Source: Dyella mobilis (GTDB lineage: Bacteria > Pseudomonadota > Gammaproteobacteria > Xanthomonadales > Rhodanobacteraceae). Taken from it: a DNA stretch of 64,000 bases. Location: the NCBI RefSeq assembly GCF_016904945.1, contig NZ_JADIKF010000037.1, forward strand, positions 124,001-188,000. The letters are read 5' to 3'. The notes under the pieces are model-generated. The model was not told the DNA's origin, made no database searches, and saw nothing but the letters and a program-made list of their open reading frames with translations. The stretch's first letter is position 1; every line of letters begins with the position of its first letter. This document shows positions 9,066 to 18,276 of this stretch, one piece after another. The translations under genes were made by a program, and so were the position numbers.

Positions 9066-10541
9066 ATGTTTTACAAGAAGGCTCTTGTCGCTTCCATTTT
9101 GCTAGCCGTCGCGCCGATGTCGCAGGTATTGGCCCAGTCGACCAACGTCAGCAGCCAGCCCGTCAGCGCTCCGCCGGCTGCGTCCGTCGTCGCGGAAAGC
9201 GGCGATTGCAGCAAAGGTTTCTTGTCGCGTTTTGCCGCTGCCTACCGCGAGGATGCGCAGCCAGCTGATCCGAATACACCTTCGCCGGCACGCCGTGCGA
9301 TGGACGCCCCGCTGGACTCTCCGCCCTTCCCAAGTGCCGAATGGCAGCTGGGCGGTGTCGCGAACCCGATCGGTGTACCCGATGGAAACGACACTTATCC
9401 GCTGGAAAAAGCCCTCGGTTGCACCAAGCTGGGCAACTGGATGCAGCGTAACCACATCGAAGTCTTCGGCTGGGTCACGCCGGCGGCGAACCTGAGTACG
9501 TCCAACTCGTCCAACGCACCGCTCTCCTATAACACGCGCGCCAACCGCATCGAACTCGACCAGTTCGTCGCCACCATCACGCGCGTGGAAGATACCGTGC
9601 AGACCGATCACATCGATTGGGGTTTCGATATCTCCAATCTTTACGGCTACGACTATCACTACACCGTGACCAAGGGCGTTTTCAGCAACCAGCTGCTGAA
9701 CAATCCCGCGCCGACCCAGCCGAGCAACGGCAAAATCTACGGCGACGATCCCATGCTGTTCTACGGCGACATCTATATTCCATGGGTGGCCGAGGGCATG
9801 GTGATCCGCATCGGCCGCTATCTGTCATTGCCGGATATCGAAGCTCAGTTCTCGCCGCAAAACTATCTGATGACTCACTCGATCCTCTACACCGAGGACC
9901 CGTACACCCAGACCGGCATCATGACCACGACCCGGCTGAATCAGCAGTGGACCTTCCAGATCGGCGTGAACGCCAGCAATGACACGGCGCCCTGGAACAG
10001 CTCGGCGCGACCGTCACTACAGACCTGCTTGCGCTGGGTGTCCGCCGACAATAACGACATGCTCTACCCCTGCGTGAACAATTGGAATAAATCGGACGTC
10101 AATTACAACAACGTGCAGATGTATGTGGCCACCTGGGGCCACAAGTTCAGCAAGCGCGTGCACATGCAGACCGAAGCCTATCGCCTGTACGGCCGCAACA
10201 TTCCCGGTTTCGGGCCGGGCGGCACGCGAGGCGTCGCCGGCTCTTCCGAATTTGCCGGAACGGCAGGCACGTTCGGCGTTGTGAACTATCTGAACTTCGA
10301 GCTGGACAGCAACAACATGCTGTCGTTCCGCAACGAGTTCTACAACGACGAAAAGGGATACAAGACCGGCTACGCCACGCGCTACAGCAGCCACACGCTT
10401 GGCATTACGCACTACGTGACACAGGATCTGGAGATCCAGCCGGAAATCCGCTACGAGCATTCGTATGACGCCAATGCCTACAACGGCGGCAATCGCGACT
10501 ATCAGTTCGTCGCCCTGCTCGACGCGATCATTCACTACTGA
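9066..10541 (+). CDS. Outer-membrane beta-barrel porin of the kdp operon
   Basis: A 491-residue exported protein. The signal peptide is [20 protein letters not shown] followed by VLAQS, with cleavage probably after AQA-type VLAQ. A low-complexity linker follows, then alternating aromatic/polar beta strands. The chain ends in an aromatic residue (LLDAIIHY), as outer-membrane barrels do. It resembles the OmpL-like beta-barrel porin group (BBP2), many of which are found with kdp genes. It is inserted between kdpB and kdpC in the same direction, with kdpC starting 10 bp after its stop. It probably provides K+ (or general cation) passage through the outer membrane; selectivity is inferred from context only. 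Confidence 0.8.
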   Translation: MFYKKALVASILLAVAPMSQVLAQSTNVSSQPVSAPPAASVVAESGDCSKGFLSRFAAAYREDAQPADPNTPSPARRAMDAPLDSPPFPSAEWQLGGVANPIGVPDGNDTYPLEKALGCTKLGNWMQRNHIEVFGWVTPAANLSTSNSSNAPLSYNTRANRIELDQFVATITRVEDTVQTDHIDWGFDISNLYGYDYHYTVTKGVFSNQLLNNPAPTQPSNGKIYGDDPMLFYGDIYIPWVAEGMVIRIGRYLSLPDIEAQFSPQNYLMTHSILYTEDPYTQTGIMTTTRLNQQWTFQIGVNASNDTAPWNSSARPSLQTCLRWVSADNNDMLYPCVNNWNKSDVNYNNVQMYVATWGHKFSKRVHMQTEAYRLYGRNIPGFGPGGTRGVAGSSEFAGTAGTFGVVNYLNFELDSNNMLSFRNEFYNDEKGYKTGYATRYSSHTLGITHYVTQDLEIQPEIRYEHSYDANAYNGGNRDYQFVALLDAIIHY

Positions 10542-10551
10542 GGTAACCGCC

Positions 10552-11130
10552 ATGAGCCGGTTGATTCGCAATGCCCTTTCCATGCTGATCGTGATGACCG
10601 TCATCACCGGCCTGGTCTATCCGCTGGTTGCCACCGGTGTGGCGCAAGTGCTGTTTCCGCACCAGGCCAACGGCAGCCTGATCATGCGTGACGGCAAGCC
10701 GATCGGTTCGGAACTGATCGGCCAGAGCTTCGACGACCCCAAGTATTTCTGGGGTCGTCCGTCGGCCACTTCGCCACAGCCGGACAACGGTACCGCCTCC
10801 AACGGTTCCAACCAGGGCCCGAGCAATCCGGCCCTGAGCGATGCGGTGAAGCAGCGTATCGATGCGCTGCAGAAGGCCGATCCGGATAATCACGCCGCGA
10901 TACCGGCTGACCTGGTGACGGCTTCGGGCAGCGGCCTCGATCCGGAAATCAGTCCGGCTGCCGCGCAGTACCAGATTGCCCGCGTGGCACGCGTGCGCAA
11001 GTTAGGCACTGACCAGGTGCAACAACTGGTGGCGCAGTACACGCAGGGCCGTCAACTGGGTTTGCTAGGCGAGCCACGCGTGAACGTGCTGCAGTTGAAT
11101 CTGGCACTGGACAAGTTGCAGGCACGTTGA
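10552..11130 (+). CDS. kdpC: Potassium-transporting ATPase subunit KdpC
   Basis: The 192-residue KdpC subunit, with one N-terminal membrane span ([20 protein letters not shown]) and a periplasmic domain. Family signatures are present: [36 protein letters not shown] and [19 protein letters not shown]. Length and start agree with E. coli KdpC (190). It follows the porin gene by 10 bp, not kdpB, which is unusual compared with the enterobacterial kdpFABC order. Confidence 0.96.
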   Translation: MSRLIRNALSMLIVMTVITGLVYPLVATGVAQVLFPHQANGSLIMRDGKPIGSELIGQSFDDPKYFWGRPSATSPQPDNGTASNGSNQGPSNPALSDAVKQRIDALQKADPDNHAAIPADLVTASGSGLDPEISPAAAQYQIARVARVRKLGTDQVQQLVAQYTQGRQLGLLGEPRVNVLQLNLALDKLQAR

Positions 11131-11135
11131 TTCGC

Positions 11136-11320
11136 TCTTCCTGCTTTTCCCTGCGAGGAGAGGATTGAGGTGAGTAGCCAATCTTGCGAAGGCGCTGCTT
11201 CAAAGCGTTTTTCCAGTCAGCGTCATCGCGAGATTGTCCCCTCATCCCAACCTTCTCCCCGGAGGGGAGAAGGAGTAAACGCAAAGAGCCCATTCATTCC
11301 CTCTCCCCGAGGGAGAGGGA
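11136..11320. repeat. Cluster of three REP-like hairpins between kdpC and kdpD
   Basis: Three copies of the REP-type palindrome occupy the intergenic space. A degenerate one around 11150-11175 ends GGAGAGGATTGAGGTGAG. A perfect 10-bp hairpin lies at 11251-11273 (CCTTCTCCCC / GGGGAGAAGG). Another lies at about 11300-11320 (CCTCTCCCC GA GGGAGAGG). The first is oppositely oriented to the second, a BIME-like arrangement. The GAGGGAG of the last copy lies about 7 bases before the GTG of kdpD and probably acts as its ribosome site. Confidence 0.75.
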
Positions 11321-11328
11321 GCTAAGAT

Positions 11329-13992
11329 GTGAGCATGACCGAAGCCTCCCGTGACGCACGCGCCGACGCCCTGCTCGATGTCGTGCAGGAAGACAGCAGC
11401 CGCCGCCTGAAGATTTTCCTGGGTGCCGCACCTGGCGTGGGCAAGACCTACGCCATGCTGTCTGCCGCGCGCGAACTCAAGCGCCAGGGCATTGACGTAG
11501 TGGTCGGGCTGGTGGAAACGCACGGCCGCGCCGAAACGGCCGCCATGCTCGAAGGACTGGAGGTGTTGCCGCGGCTCACCTTGAATTACCAGGGGCGCGA
11601 TTTCACCGAGTTCGATGTCGATGCGGCGCTGGCGCGCAAACCGGCAATCCTGCTGGTGGACGAACTGGCTCATCGCAATGTTCCTGGCAGCCGCCACGAA
11701 CGCCGTTGGCAGGATATCGCCGAGCTGCTCGACGCGGGCATCGAGGTCTATACCGCGCTCAACGTGCAGCACCTGGAAAGCCTCAACGACCAGGTGCGCC
11801 GCATCACCGGCATCACCGTGCGCGAAACCGTGCCGGACGCGTTCCTCGATCGCGCACGCGACATCGTGCTGATCGATCTGCCGCCACGCGAACTGATCGG
11901 CCGCCTGCGACAAGGCAAGGTCTACGTACCGGAAACTGCCGCCGCCGCGCTCGATGCCTTCTTCTCGCCCACCAACCTGGGCGCCTTGCGCGAGCTGGCG
12001 GTGGACACCGTCGCTGGCCACGTCGACAGCGATCTGCGCGAGCACATGCTGGCGCGCGGCAGCGCAATGCCGGTGCGCCGGCGTGTCATGGCGGCCATCG
12101 ACGGATATGCTCAAAGCGAATACCTGGTGCGCATCGCGCGCCGCATTGCAGAACGGCGCAGTGCGCCGTGGAGTGTCGTGTTCGTCGATACGGGGGCGCC
12201 GCTGGATAACGCGCGGCGCGAACGCGTCGACACCGCCATGCGCCTGGCACGCCGTCTTGGCGGCGACGCCACCGTACTGCGCGGCCATGCGATTGCCGAC
12301 GAATTGCTGGTACACGCCGATCGCGAAGGCGTCGGCCAGATCATTTTGGGGCGCACGCGCGAGCGCCTGCTTGCCCGCATATTCGGCCGCTCGTTGACGC
12401 AGCAATTGCTGCGCCGGGGCGCCCATCTGGAATTGACCATTATCGCCACACCGGCGGAGCGCGTACGCGCACGCCGGCGATTGCGCCTGATGCCGGCGCG
12501 CGGGCGACGCGACGAATACATTTTCGCCACCGTGGTCACTGCGCTGGCGATCGGCCTGGCGTTCATCGCCGATCGCTATCTTTCGGTGGCCAATCTCGCC
12601 TTGATCTTTCTTACCGGCGTGATGATCGTCGCGGTGCGTACGCGCATGGCGGTGGCGATGTACACCGCCATCCTGTGCTTCATCGGCTACAACTTCTTCT
12701 TTGCGCCGCCGCGCTACACGCTGGCCATTTCCAATCCGGACGATGTCCTGGCGGTCACCCTGTTCCTGTTGGTGGCGCTGATCTGCAGTCGCCTTGCCAC
12801 ACGGCTGGCCAGCCAGGTGGAATCGCTGCGCGCCGCGCACGATTACTCGCACGCGCTGCTGACACTGGGCCAACGTCTCGCCGCCAGCGCCGATGCCGAC
12901 GGCGTGCGCGAAGTCGGTGCTGCCGCACTGGCACACGGCCTGCGTTGCGAGGCAGCGATTCTGTCGCGCGACGTGGAACATCATCTGCAGGTATCGGCCA
13001 ACAGTTCGCGCACGCTGAACATGAGCACGCAGGACATGGCCGCGGCGGAATGGTGCGAGCAACACGCCGAACCGGCCGGGCGCTTCACCGATACGCTCAA
13101 CGCCGCCCGTTGCTGGATGCTGCCGCTGGGCACGGACGATCGCCATCTTGGCGTGGCCGCCCTGCACTTCGAAAACGGCAATTCGCCGGACACCGAACGG
13201 CGCAGCCTGGCGTTGGCGATGGTGCAGGATATCGGCCAGGCGCTGGAGCGTGCCAGGCTCGCGTCGGAACTGGAAGGCGCGCGCGTGCAGGGCGAAACCG
13301 AACGCCTGCGCAACGCCCTGCTGTCATCCGTATCGCACGATCTGCGCTCGCCGCTGGCGTCGATGATCGGCTCGGCCGGCACGCTTTCCAGTTACTGGGA
13401 TCAATTGCCCGCCGAAGAGCGCCAGGAGCTGCTCGGCGCCATCCTCGGCGAGGGCCAGCGACTGGATCGTTATATCCAGAACTTGCTGGACATGACCCGG
13501 CTTGGCCATGGCACGCTGAAACTCAACCGCGATTGGACCGACGCGGCGGAAATCGTCGGCTCGGCCATCACGCGCCTGCGCAAACTGTTTCCCGAGTTGC
13601 GCGTGGACACGCTTCTGCCCGGCGAGACGGTGCTGCTGTTCGTGCACCCGGCACTGATCGAGCAGGCGCTGTTCAACATCCTGGAAAACGCGGCGCGCTT
13701 CTCGCCGCCCGGCGAAGCGGTGCGCGTGATCGTGCGCGTGGCGGGCGACCGGCTGTTCTTCGACGTGGTCGACCGCGGCCCCGGCATTCCGGAAGAGGAA
13801 CGCGCACGCATCTTCGACATGTTCTATTCCGTGGCCCGCGGCGATCGTGCGCCGCAGGGCACCGGCCTTGGACTGGCGATCTGCCGCGGCATGATCGGCG
13901 CGCACGGCGGCAGCGTAGAGGCCTTGCCCGGCGACGGCGTTGGCACCACCATCCGTATCAGCCTGCCCCTGCCCAATCCGCCCGCGCCATGA
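11329..13992 (+). CDS. kdpD: Osmosensitive K+ channel sensor histidine kinase KdpD
   Basis: Senses K+ limitation or turgor and phosphorylates KdpE; 887 residues. Domain order: an N-terminal KdpD domain with Walker A (GAAPGVGKTYAML, about residues 34-46) and VDELAHRNVPGSRH; a Usp-like domain (about 245-380); the DUF4118 membrane block with four hydrophobic segments (about 400-490); a GAF-like region (about 510-640); HisKA with the phospho-accepting H670 in SVSHDLRSPLASMIG; and a HATPase domain with NILENAARFSPP and GTGLGLAICRG. The GTG at 11329 has the better ribosome-site spacing; ATG at 11335 is the alternative. It overlaps kdpE by 4 bp. Confidence 0.95.
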   Translation: MSMTEASRDARADALLDVVQEDSSRRLKIFLGAAPGVGKTYAMLSAARELKRQGIDVVVGLVETHGRAETAAMLEGLEVLPRLTLNYQGRDFTEFDVDAALARKPAILLVDELAHRNVPGSRHERRWQDIAELLDAGIEVYTALNVQHLESLNDQVRRITGITVRETVPDAFLDRARDIVLIDLPPRELIGRLRQGKVYVPETAAAALDAFFSPTNLGALRELAVDTVAGHVDSDLREHMLARGSAMPVRRRVMAAIDGYAQSEYLVRIARRIAERRSAPWSVVFVDTGAPLDNARRERVDTAMRLARRLGGDATVLRGHAIADELLVHADREGVGQIILGRTRERLLARIFGRSLTQQLLRRGAHLELTIIATPAERVRARRRLRLMPARGRRDEYIFATVVTALAIGLAFIADRYLSVANLALIFLTGVMIVAVRTRMAVAMYTAILCFIGYNFFFAPPRYTLAISNPDDVLAVTLFLLVALICSRLATRLASQVESLRAAHDYSHALLTLGQRLAASADADGVREVGAAALAHGLRCEAAILSRDVEHHLQVSANSSRTLNMSTQDMAAAEWCEQHAEPAGRFTDTLNAARCWMLPLGTDDRHLGVAALHFENGNSPDTERRSLALAMVQDIGQALERARLASELEGARVQGETERLRNALLSSVSHDLRSPLASMIGSAGTLSSYWDQLPAEERQELLGAILGEGQRLDRYIQNLLDMTRLGHGTLKLNRDWTDAAEIVGSAITRLRKLFPELRVDTLLPGETVLLFVHPALIEQALFNILENAARFSPPGEAVRVIVRVAGDRLFFDVVDRGPGIPEEERARIFDMFYSVARGDRAPQGTGLGLAICRGMIGAHGGSVEALPGDGVGTTIRISLPLPNPPAP

Positions 13993-14687
13993 GTGCTGCC
14001 AACCCTAGCGTGCTGGTCATCGACGACGAGACGCAGATCCGCAAGTTTCTCGATATCGGCCTGCGCGCCGAGGGTTATGACGTGCTGCTGGCGGCCAACG
14101 GCGCGGAAGGCCTGGCGCTGGCCGCCACGCGCGACCCGGATGTGATCGTGCTGGATATCGGCCTGCCCGATCGCGAAGGTCACGACGTGCTGGCCGAATT
14201 ACGCCAATGGACGCAGGTACCCGTGCTGATGCTGTCGGTGCGCGACACCGAGCAGGAAAAAGTGAAAGCACTGGACGCCGGCGCCAACGATTACATGACC
14301 AAGCCGTTTGGCATCCAGGAGTTGATGGCCCGCCTGCGTGCTTTGCTGCGCAATCGCGTCGTGGGTACCGAAGCCCCGCCGCGTTATGAGGATGAGCGCC
14401 TGCACATCGACCTGGGCCTGCGCGAAGTCATGCTAGACGGCACCCCTCTGGCGCTGACGCGCAAGGAATACGCCGTGCTGGCCATGCTGGTGCGCCACGC
14501 GGGACGCGTGGTGAGTCAGCAGCAATTGTTGCGCGAGATATGGGGCGGCACGCACGTGCAGGACACGCATTACTTGCGCATCGTGCTGGGCAAGTTGCGG
14601 CAGAAGCTGGGGGATGACCCGGCCACGCCCCGCTGGCTGAAAACCGAACCCGGTGTGGGCTATCGCTTTCTTCCAGGCGGCCCTTGA
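13989..14687 (+). CDS. kdpE: Response regulator KdpE
   Basis: An OmpR/PhoB-type regulator, 232 residues. The receiver domain carries the acidic pair in VIDDETQ, the phospho-acceptor D56 in VLDIGLPD and K105 in MTKPFG. The winged-helix DNA-binding domain spans about residues 130-230, with RKEYAVLAMLVRHAGRVVSQ, then THYLRIVLGKLRQKL and TEPGVGYRF. The start codon overlaps the kdpD stop (ATGA), so the pair is coupled. It would activate the kdp structural genes upstream. Confidence 0.96.
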   Translation: MSAANPSVLVIDDETQIRKFLDIGLRAEGYDVLLAANGAEGLALAATRDPDVIVLDIGLPDREGHDVLAELRQWTQVPVLMLSVRDTEQEKVKALDAGANDYMTKPFGIQELMARLRALLRNRVVGTEAPPRYEDERLHIDLGLREVMLDGTPLALTRKEYAVLAMLVRHAGRVVSQQQLLREIWGGTHVQDTHYLRIVLGKLRQKLGDDPATPRWLKTEPGVGYRFLPGGP

Positions 14688-14690
14688 ACT

Positions 14691-14721
14691 GCGCGCCATA
14701 GTCAGCGGAACCATGGCGCGC
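14691..14721. terminator. Hairpin between convergent kdpE and metallopeptidase genes
   Basis: GCGCGCCAT (14691-14699) and ATGGCGCGC (14713-14721) form a perfect 9-bp stem. There is no T-run, so intrinsic termination is uncertain. It sits in the 50-bp gap between two genes running toward each other, where a shared terminator is expected. Confidence 0.45.
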
Positions 14722-14737
14722 CGCTGTGAAACACTCC

Positions 14738-16402
14738 TCAAGCCGACAACTTCGAGACCGCGCGCGCGATATCGTCCGCGTTGTCTACCGCATTCGCGAA
14801 TGTAGGAGCATTCGGCGCTACATCCCTTTCCTGGCCTCCAGGGCGGTAAGTGGACGTATGGTTGCCACGGCCATCCAAATACCAATGATCCTTGGTACCG
14901 GCAAACGCATGACTCATCTCGTGCGTCATCGTTTCGGCAAGCGAGGAAATGTCCTTCCGTTGCACTTCATCCTTGGAGAAGATCACCTTACCGCCACCTA
15001 TCGACACCGCAGCGGCCGTCGCGGGAATACCGCTCGTCGCTCCGCTCGCGAAGTCCTGAAGATCGAGATTGGCGCCACCCGCCGACTTGGTGTACTCAAG
15101 CCCGCGTAGCGTCGATTCCATGACATTCTTGATTTTCGCAAGGCCCTCCGGGGTGGCGGCAGACGGCCCGAATTGTTCGATCAGTTTCTGCATGTCCGCC
15201 GGATTATTGAGCTTGTCCAGCTTGGACAAAGCCGTTTGCACTTTCTGGATCGCCGCGTCGCAAGCTTGCATGAGTTTCAGCTTTCCAGGCTGATCGTTGC
15301 CGGACATCGCGTCAGACGTTTTCCCCTGCTGAGAAACTGGTGCCTGCGCCTGCTGCCTCGTTTGCTGAGGCGATTGGTTCCGAGGTCTGCTCTGACCTTG
15401 CGCTCCGCCTTGACCTTGCGCTCCGCCTTGACCTTGCGCTCCGCCTTGACCTTGCGCTCCACCTTGACCTTGCGCTCCACCTTGACCTTGCGCTCCACCT
15501 TGACCTTGCGCTCCGCCTTGACCCTGAGCTCCGCCTTGACCTTGCGCTCCGCCTTGACCCTGAGCTCCGCCTTGACCCTGAGGGCCTCGTTGCACCTGCT
15601 GTGGTGGCTGCGCTGAATTTGTCGCTGAAGGTGTGCATTGGCCGCAAGCGCAGCCTGCATTTGCAGCAGGTGGTGTTGCCTGCTGCTGCGTTGCGACGGG
15701 TTGCCACTCTCCTTTCGCGTCCCTCGCAAGCTCCGGCCCTCTGCCGCCCGAGGCATGATCCATCACGCGCCAAGTTTGCGTCTGCGGATTGAAGTCGGTT
15801 ACCTGATAGAGCTTGTCGCCCATCTTGGCGAAGTGAAGCGCCGACTCTCCGGGTTTGCTCGAAGGAATCGTGTAGATGCCATTGCGATCGGGTTGATGGC
15901 CAGCGACCACCGATGGGGACACCTGATAGCGATCCAGCTGCGATTTCGAAGTGCCATCGCCTTGCGGCGAAGCAGTTTGTCCGGTGTTTTTTTCATGCGT
16001 GTCAACTGCGATCTTTCCCTGCCCGGCCCTCATACCACCTAAGCTCGACCCTTTATCGAAAAAATCCCCTTGCGCGTCAGCTGCGACCTTTCCCTGCCCC
16101 GCCATCAAACCACCTAAGCGCGACCCTTTGTCGGTAAAGTCCCTAAATGACTTAGTCTGGTCGGCTACAGCTTTCATCATGCCGCCCATGCGCGACAACA
16201 TGCTTGACGATTCTTTCAAATTCGATGCATCAGACAATTTTGCGGCGTCAGCATGCCAGGGCGATGGATTCGGCTTGACCAAAGATCCCTGGTCAAACTG
16301 ACGCGACCCCAGTCCCTTGCCATCCATGCGCTGCGTAAGCGTCAGCGCGTTATCCGCTTGAAATGTGGCGTTGCTTGAATAGCCCTTCGATAACGTATCC
16401 AT
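14738..16402 (-). CDS. Putative M35-like (Asp-zincin) metallopeptidase with GGAQGQ repeats
   Basis: A 554-residue protein without a classical signal peptide. The C-terminal domain has the zinc-binding HEMSH (H494, E495, H498) followed by GTKDHWY with D505, fitting the Asp-zincin pattern HExxH plus GTxDxxY of family M35. It ends with a NADD-containing tail, as M35-type lysine-specific peptidases do. A middle module (GIYTIPSSK, then LYQVTDFNPQTQTWRVMD and DAKGEWQPV) resembles a short domain often seen in large Pseudomonas toxins. Before it, DKGS.LGG..AGQGK occurs twice in tandem. A linker of ten GGAQGQ units separates the modules. The start ATG at 16402 is chosen; GTG at 16408 is possible. A role as a secreted toxin or effector is inferred. 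Confidence 0.65.
   Translation of the reverse strand: MDTLSKGYSSNATFQADNALTLTQRMDGKGLGSRQFDQGSLVKPNPSPWHADAAKLSDASNLKESSSMLSRMGGMMKAVADQTKSFRDFTDKGSRLGGLMAGQGKVAADAQGDFFDKGSSLGGMRAGQGKIAVDTHEKNTGQTASPQGDGTSKSQLDRYQVSPSVVAGHQPDRNGIYTIPSSKPGESALHFAKMGDKLYQVTDFNPQTQTWRVMDHASGGRGPELARDAKGEWQPVATQQQATPPAANAGCACGQCTPSATNSAQPPQQVQRGPQGQGGAQGQGGAQGQGGAQGQGGAQGQGGAQGQGGAQGQGGAQGQGGAQGQGGAQGQGGAQGQSRPRNQSPQQTRQQAQAPVSQQGKTSDAMSGNDQPGKLKLMQACDAAIQKVQTALSKLDKLNNPADMQKLIEQFGPSAATPEGLAKIKNVMESTLRGLEYTKSAGGANLDLQDFASGATSGIPATAAAVSIGGGKVIFSKDEVQRKDISSLAETMTHEMSHAFAGTKDHWYLDGRGNHTSTYRPGGQERDVAPNAPTFANAVDNADDIARAVSKLSA
15397..15576. repeat. 18-bp tandem repeat (coding VNTR), ten units
   Basis: Ten consecutive 18-bp units of the form CTTGCGCTCCGCCTTGAC run from 15397 to 15576, and an eleventh degenerate unit follows. 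Units 4-6 carry CCACC in place of CCGCC, and units 8 and 10 start CCTGAG in place of CTTGCG. On the minus strand each unit encodes GGAQGQ within the zincin gene. Near-identity of the units suggests recent slippage and copy-number variation between strains. Confidence 0.92.
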
Positions 16403-16408
16403 CGTCAC

Positions 16409-17016
16409 GACCTTTTGTGTAGTGACCGATAAGCTACCGAAGTCGCAAGGTCCTTGAGCATTACATATTTATGCACGACGTCCGGATAGACGAATTTCTG
16501 TCCAGAACTAAGCCGAAATGGCGCGCGCTTGAACTACACGACGAACGAACACGCGCCATCACTTCATGGATACCATCAGCGGCGCATCGGCACTGACTCG
16601 CACAACGCCAGGCCAATAACGTGCTTATCTCAACGCACTGCAAAATGCGCAACATTCCTCACGCCAAGGCACCACGCCACATACGTGGTGAGTCAACGTC
16701 GTATCGAGAGAAGCCTGGGATTGAACGCACATCCAAACCGCGCATGGCCTGCACGCCTTGTTGGGAAACCCAAGGAAAAACAGAGGGTGCTGTCGGCTGA
16801 AAACCAAGCCTGCGGCTTAGTGTCGCTTTCTGCAGGGTGCTGAATGAGCCGCCTTGGGCAATATCTGAAAAGGGGGGAGACATCCTTGTCCCAGATACAT
16901 CCTGTACACCACAACCACTCGCGAAAGATCAATCAAGTGGGCAAATAAAATTTAAGTGGCTGGTGTCCGCAGAAACATCAGACCGCACTGAAATATCTAA
17001 ATTAGGGATATTTCGA
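16409..17016. other. 608-bp lower-GC region without a supported gene
   Basis: This gap lies upstream of the leftward zincin gene and downstream of hemY. It is visibly richer in A and T than its surroundings, with runs such as AAATAAAATTTAAG and GAAATATCTAAATTAGGG near 16945-17010. Several short open frames exist on both strands, the longest about 104 codons, but none has a good ribosome site or a recognisable protein. It probably contains the zincin promoter and eroded DNA that arrived with that gene. Confidence 0.55.
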
Positions 17017-18276
17017 TCAGTTGCGCAAGCGCGGCACGCCGTGCTCGTCGCGTTCCTCGATGGCGATGGGCCGCGTATCCAGACGGCCACCGATCACATT
17101 CTTGCTCGGCAATGCTTCGGTGTTTTCACCTCGTGCAATGGCGATCGCGTTGCGGTAGCAGCGTTGCGCCAGGGTGGCATCGCCCTGGCCGGTATAGGTA
17201 TCGCCAAGCGCTTCCCACGCGTTGGCACTGGGTGCCAGCGCGAGCGCGCGTTCCAGATACTGATGTGCCTTGGCCCACTGACTCAGGCGCACGCACATGC
17301 GGCCCAAGGCCAGCAACAGGCCCGCATCGTTCGGATGTGCATCCTGCCAGGATTCGGCGCGGCGCAGGCGCGCCTCCAGGTCGCCGCCCGGCAGCGTGCC
17401 GTAGGTTTCGACCAGCAGCGACGACCACTCGCGCCGCAAGGCCGATTCCACTTCATCCATCGCCGGCAACTCCAACCCATAGCCAGCTGCCTTGCGTGCG
17501 TATGCATCGATGACGACCGGTGCGCGACGCTGCGTCTTGGGCAGTTGCGACCACAAAGTGTTCAACTCGGAGCCGTCGGTAGCGGCATTGATGCCTGCCA
17601 CCAGTACCTGGGTCTCCAGCGTGTTGTACGCACGCGCACCGAGCACGCCGCTTTTCTGCAGCGGGCCCAATGCTTCGCGTGCGCGGCGCGTGTCGCCGCT
17701 GGCCAGTGCGGCGAGTGCATATTCACGCCAGCCGCCGGGGCTGAGATTGCCGCTATCGGCTTCCGAGGTCAGCAAGGCAAGCGCTTCGCCGGGACGTCCA
17801 TCGCGACGCAAGACGCGGGCGCGCAGAACACGTGCGGCACGCGGCGCGAACTGCGCAGCCTCGTCCAGCGATTCCAGTGCGCGACTGTGTTCGCCGCGGC
17901 GCGAGGAGGCTTCGGCAGCGGCGAGCAGCGCCGGACCACGCAAGGTATCCAGGCGCGAGGCGCGACCGAGGTCGCGCTCCGCATCACCATGCCGCCCTTC
18001 CATCAACGCAACCAGGCCCTCGGCGAGGCGTTGCTGGCTGAGCCGGCGATGGCGGCGCGAAAAGGCACCGAAGGGCCAGCGAACCAGGCGCCACAACGCG
18101 GTGATGACCATCCATGCCAGCAACAGCAACACGATCGCCGCAAGCAGGCTGGTCTGCATGGTGTACCCGCGGAAGCGCACGAGCACGTAGCCCGGATCCT
18201 CCGCCACCCAATGCCAGCCGAACGCAGCCAGCGCGGCAACGATCACCAGCAGCAGAATCCATCGCCAGACCTTCAT
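17017..18276 (-). CDS. hemY: Heme biosynthesis-associated TPR protein HemY
   Basis: A 419-residue inner-membrane protein with two N-terminal spans (WILLLVIVAALAAFGWHWVA and LLAAIVLLLLAWMVITALW) flanking the conserved GYVLVRFRGYTMQTSL segment of the HemY N-terminal domain. A long soluble part of tetratricopeptide-like helices follows, with LALGRMCVRLSQWAKAHQYL and EALGDTYTGQGDATLAQRCY near the end. HemY of this type (not the Bacillus oxidase of the same name) accompanies hemD and hemX in gammaproteobacteria; its biochemical role is not settled. The start overlaps the hemX stop, so it is the last gene of the hemDXY unit. Confidence 0.92.
   Translation of the reverse strand: MKVWRWILLLVIVAALAAFGWHWVAEDPGYVLVRFRGYTMQTSLLAAIVLLLLAWMVITALWRLVRWPFGAFSRRHRRLSQQRLAEGLVALMEGRHGDAERDLGRASRLDTLRGPALLAAAEASSRRGEHSRALESLDEAAQFAPRAARVLRARVLRRDGRPGEALALLTSEADSGNLSPGGWREYALAALASGDTRRAREALGPLQKSGVLGARAYNTLETQVLVAGINAATDGSELNTLWSQLPKTQRRAPVVIDAYARKAAGYGLELPAMDEVESALRREWSSLLVETYGTLPGGDLEARLRRAESWQDAHPNDAGLLLALGRMCVRLSQWAKAHQYLERALALAPSANAWEALGDTYTGQGDATLAQRCYRNAIAIARGENTEALPSKNVIGGRLDTRPIAIEERDEHGVPRLRN

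Noticed and set aside
15397-15576. Regular short repeats that could look like a CRISPR array
   Set aside because: Units are contiguous 18-mers with no spacers, and they are in frame within a protein-coding gene.
16659-16883. A 74-codon minus-strand frame (MSPPFSDIAQGG...) in the low-GC gap
   Set aside because: No ribosome site, no family resemblance, and overlapping frames of similar length exist; not supported as a gene.
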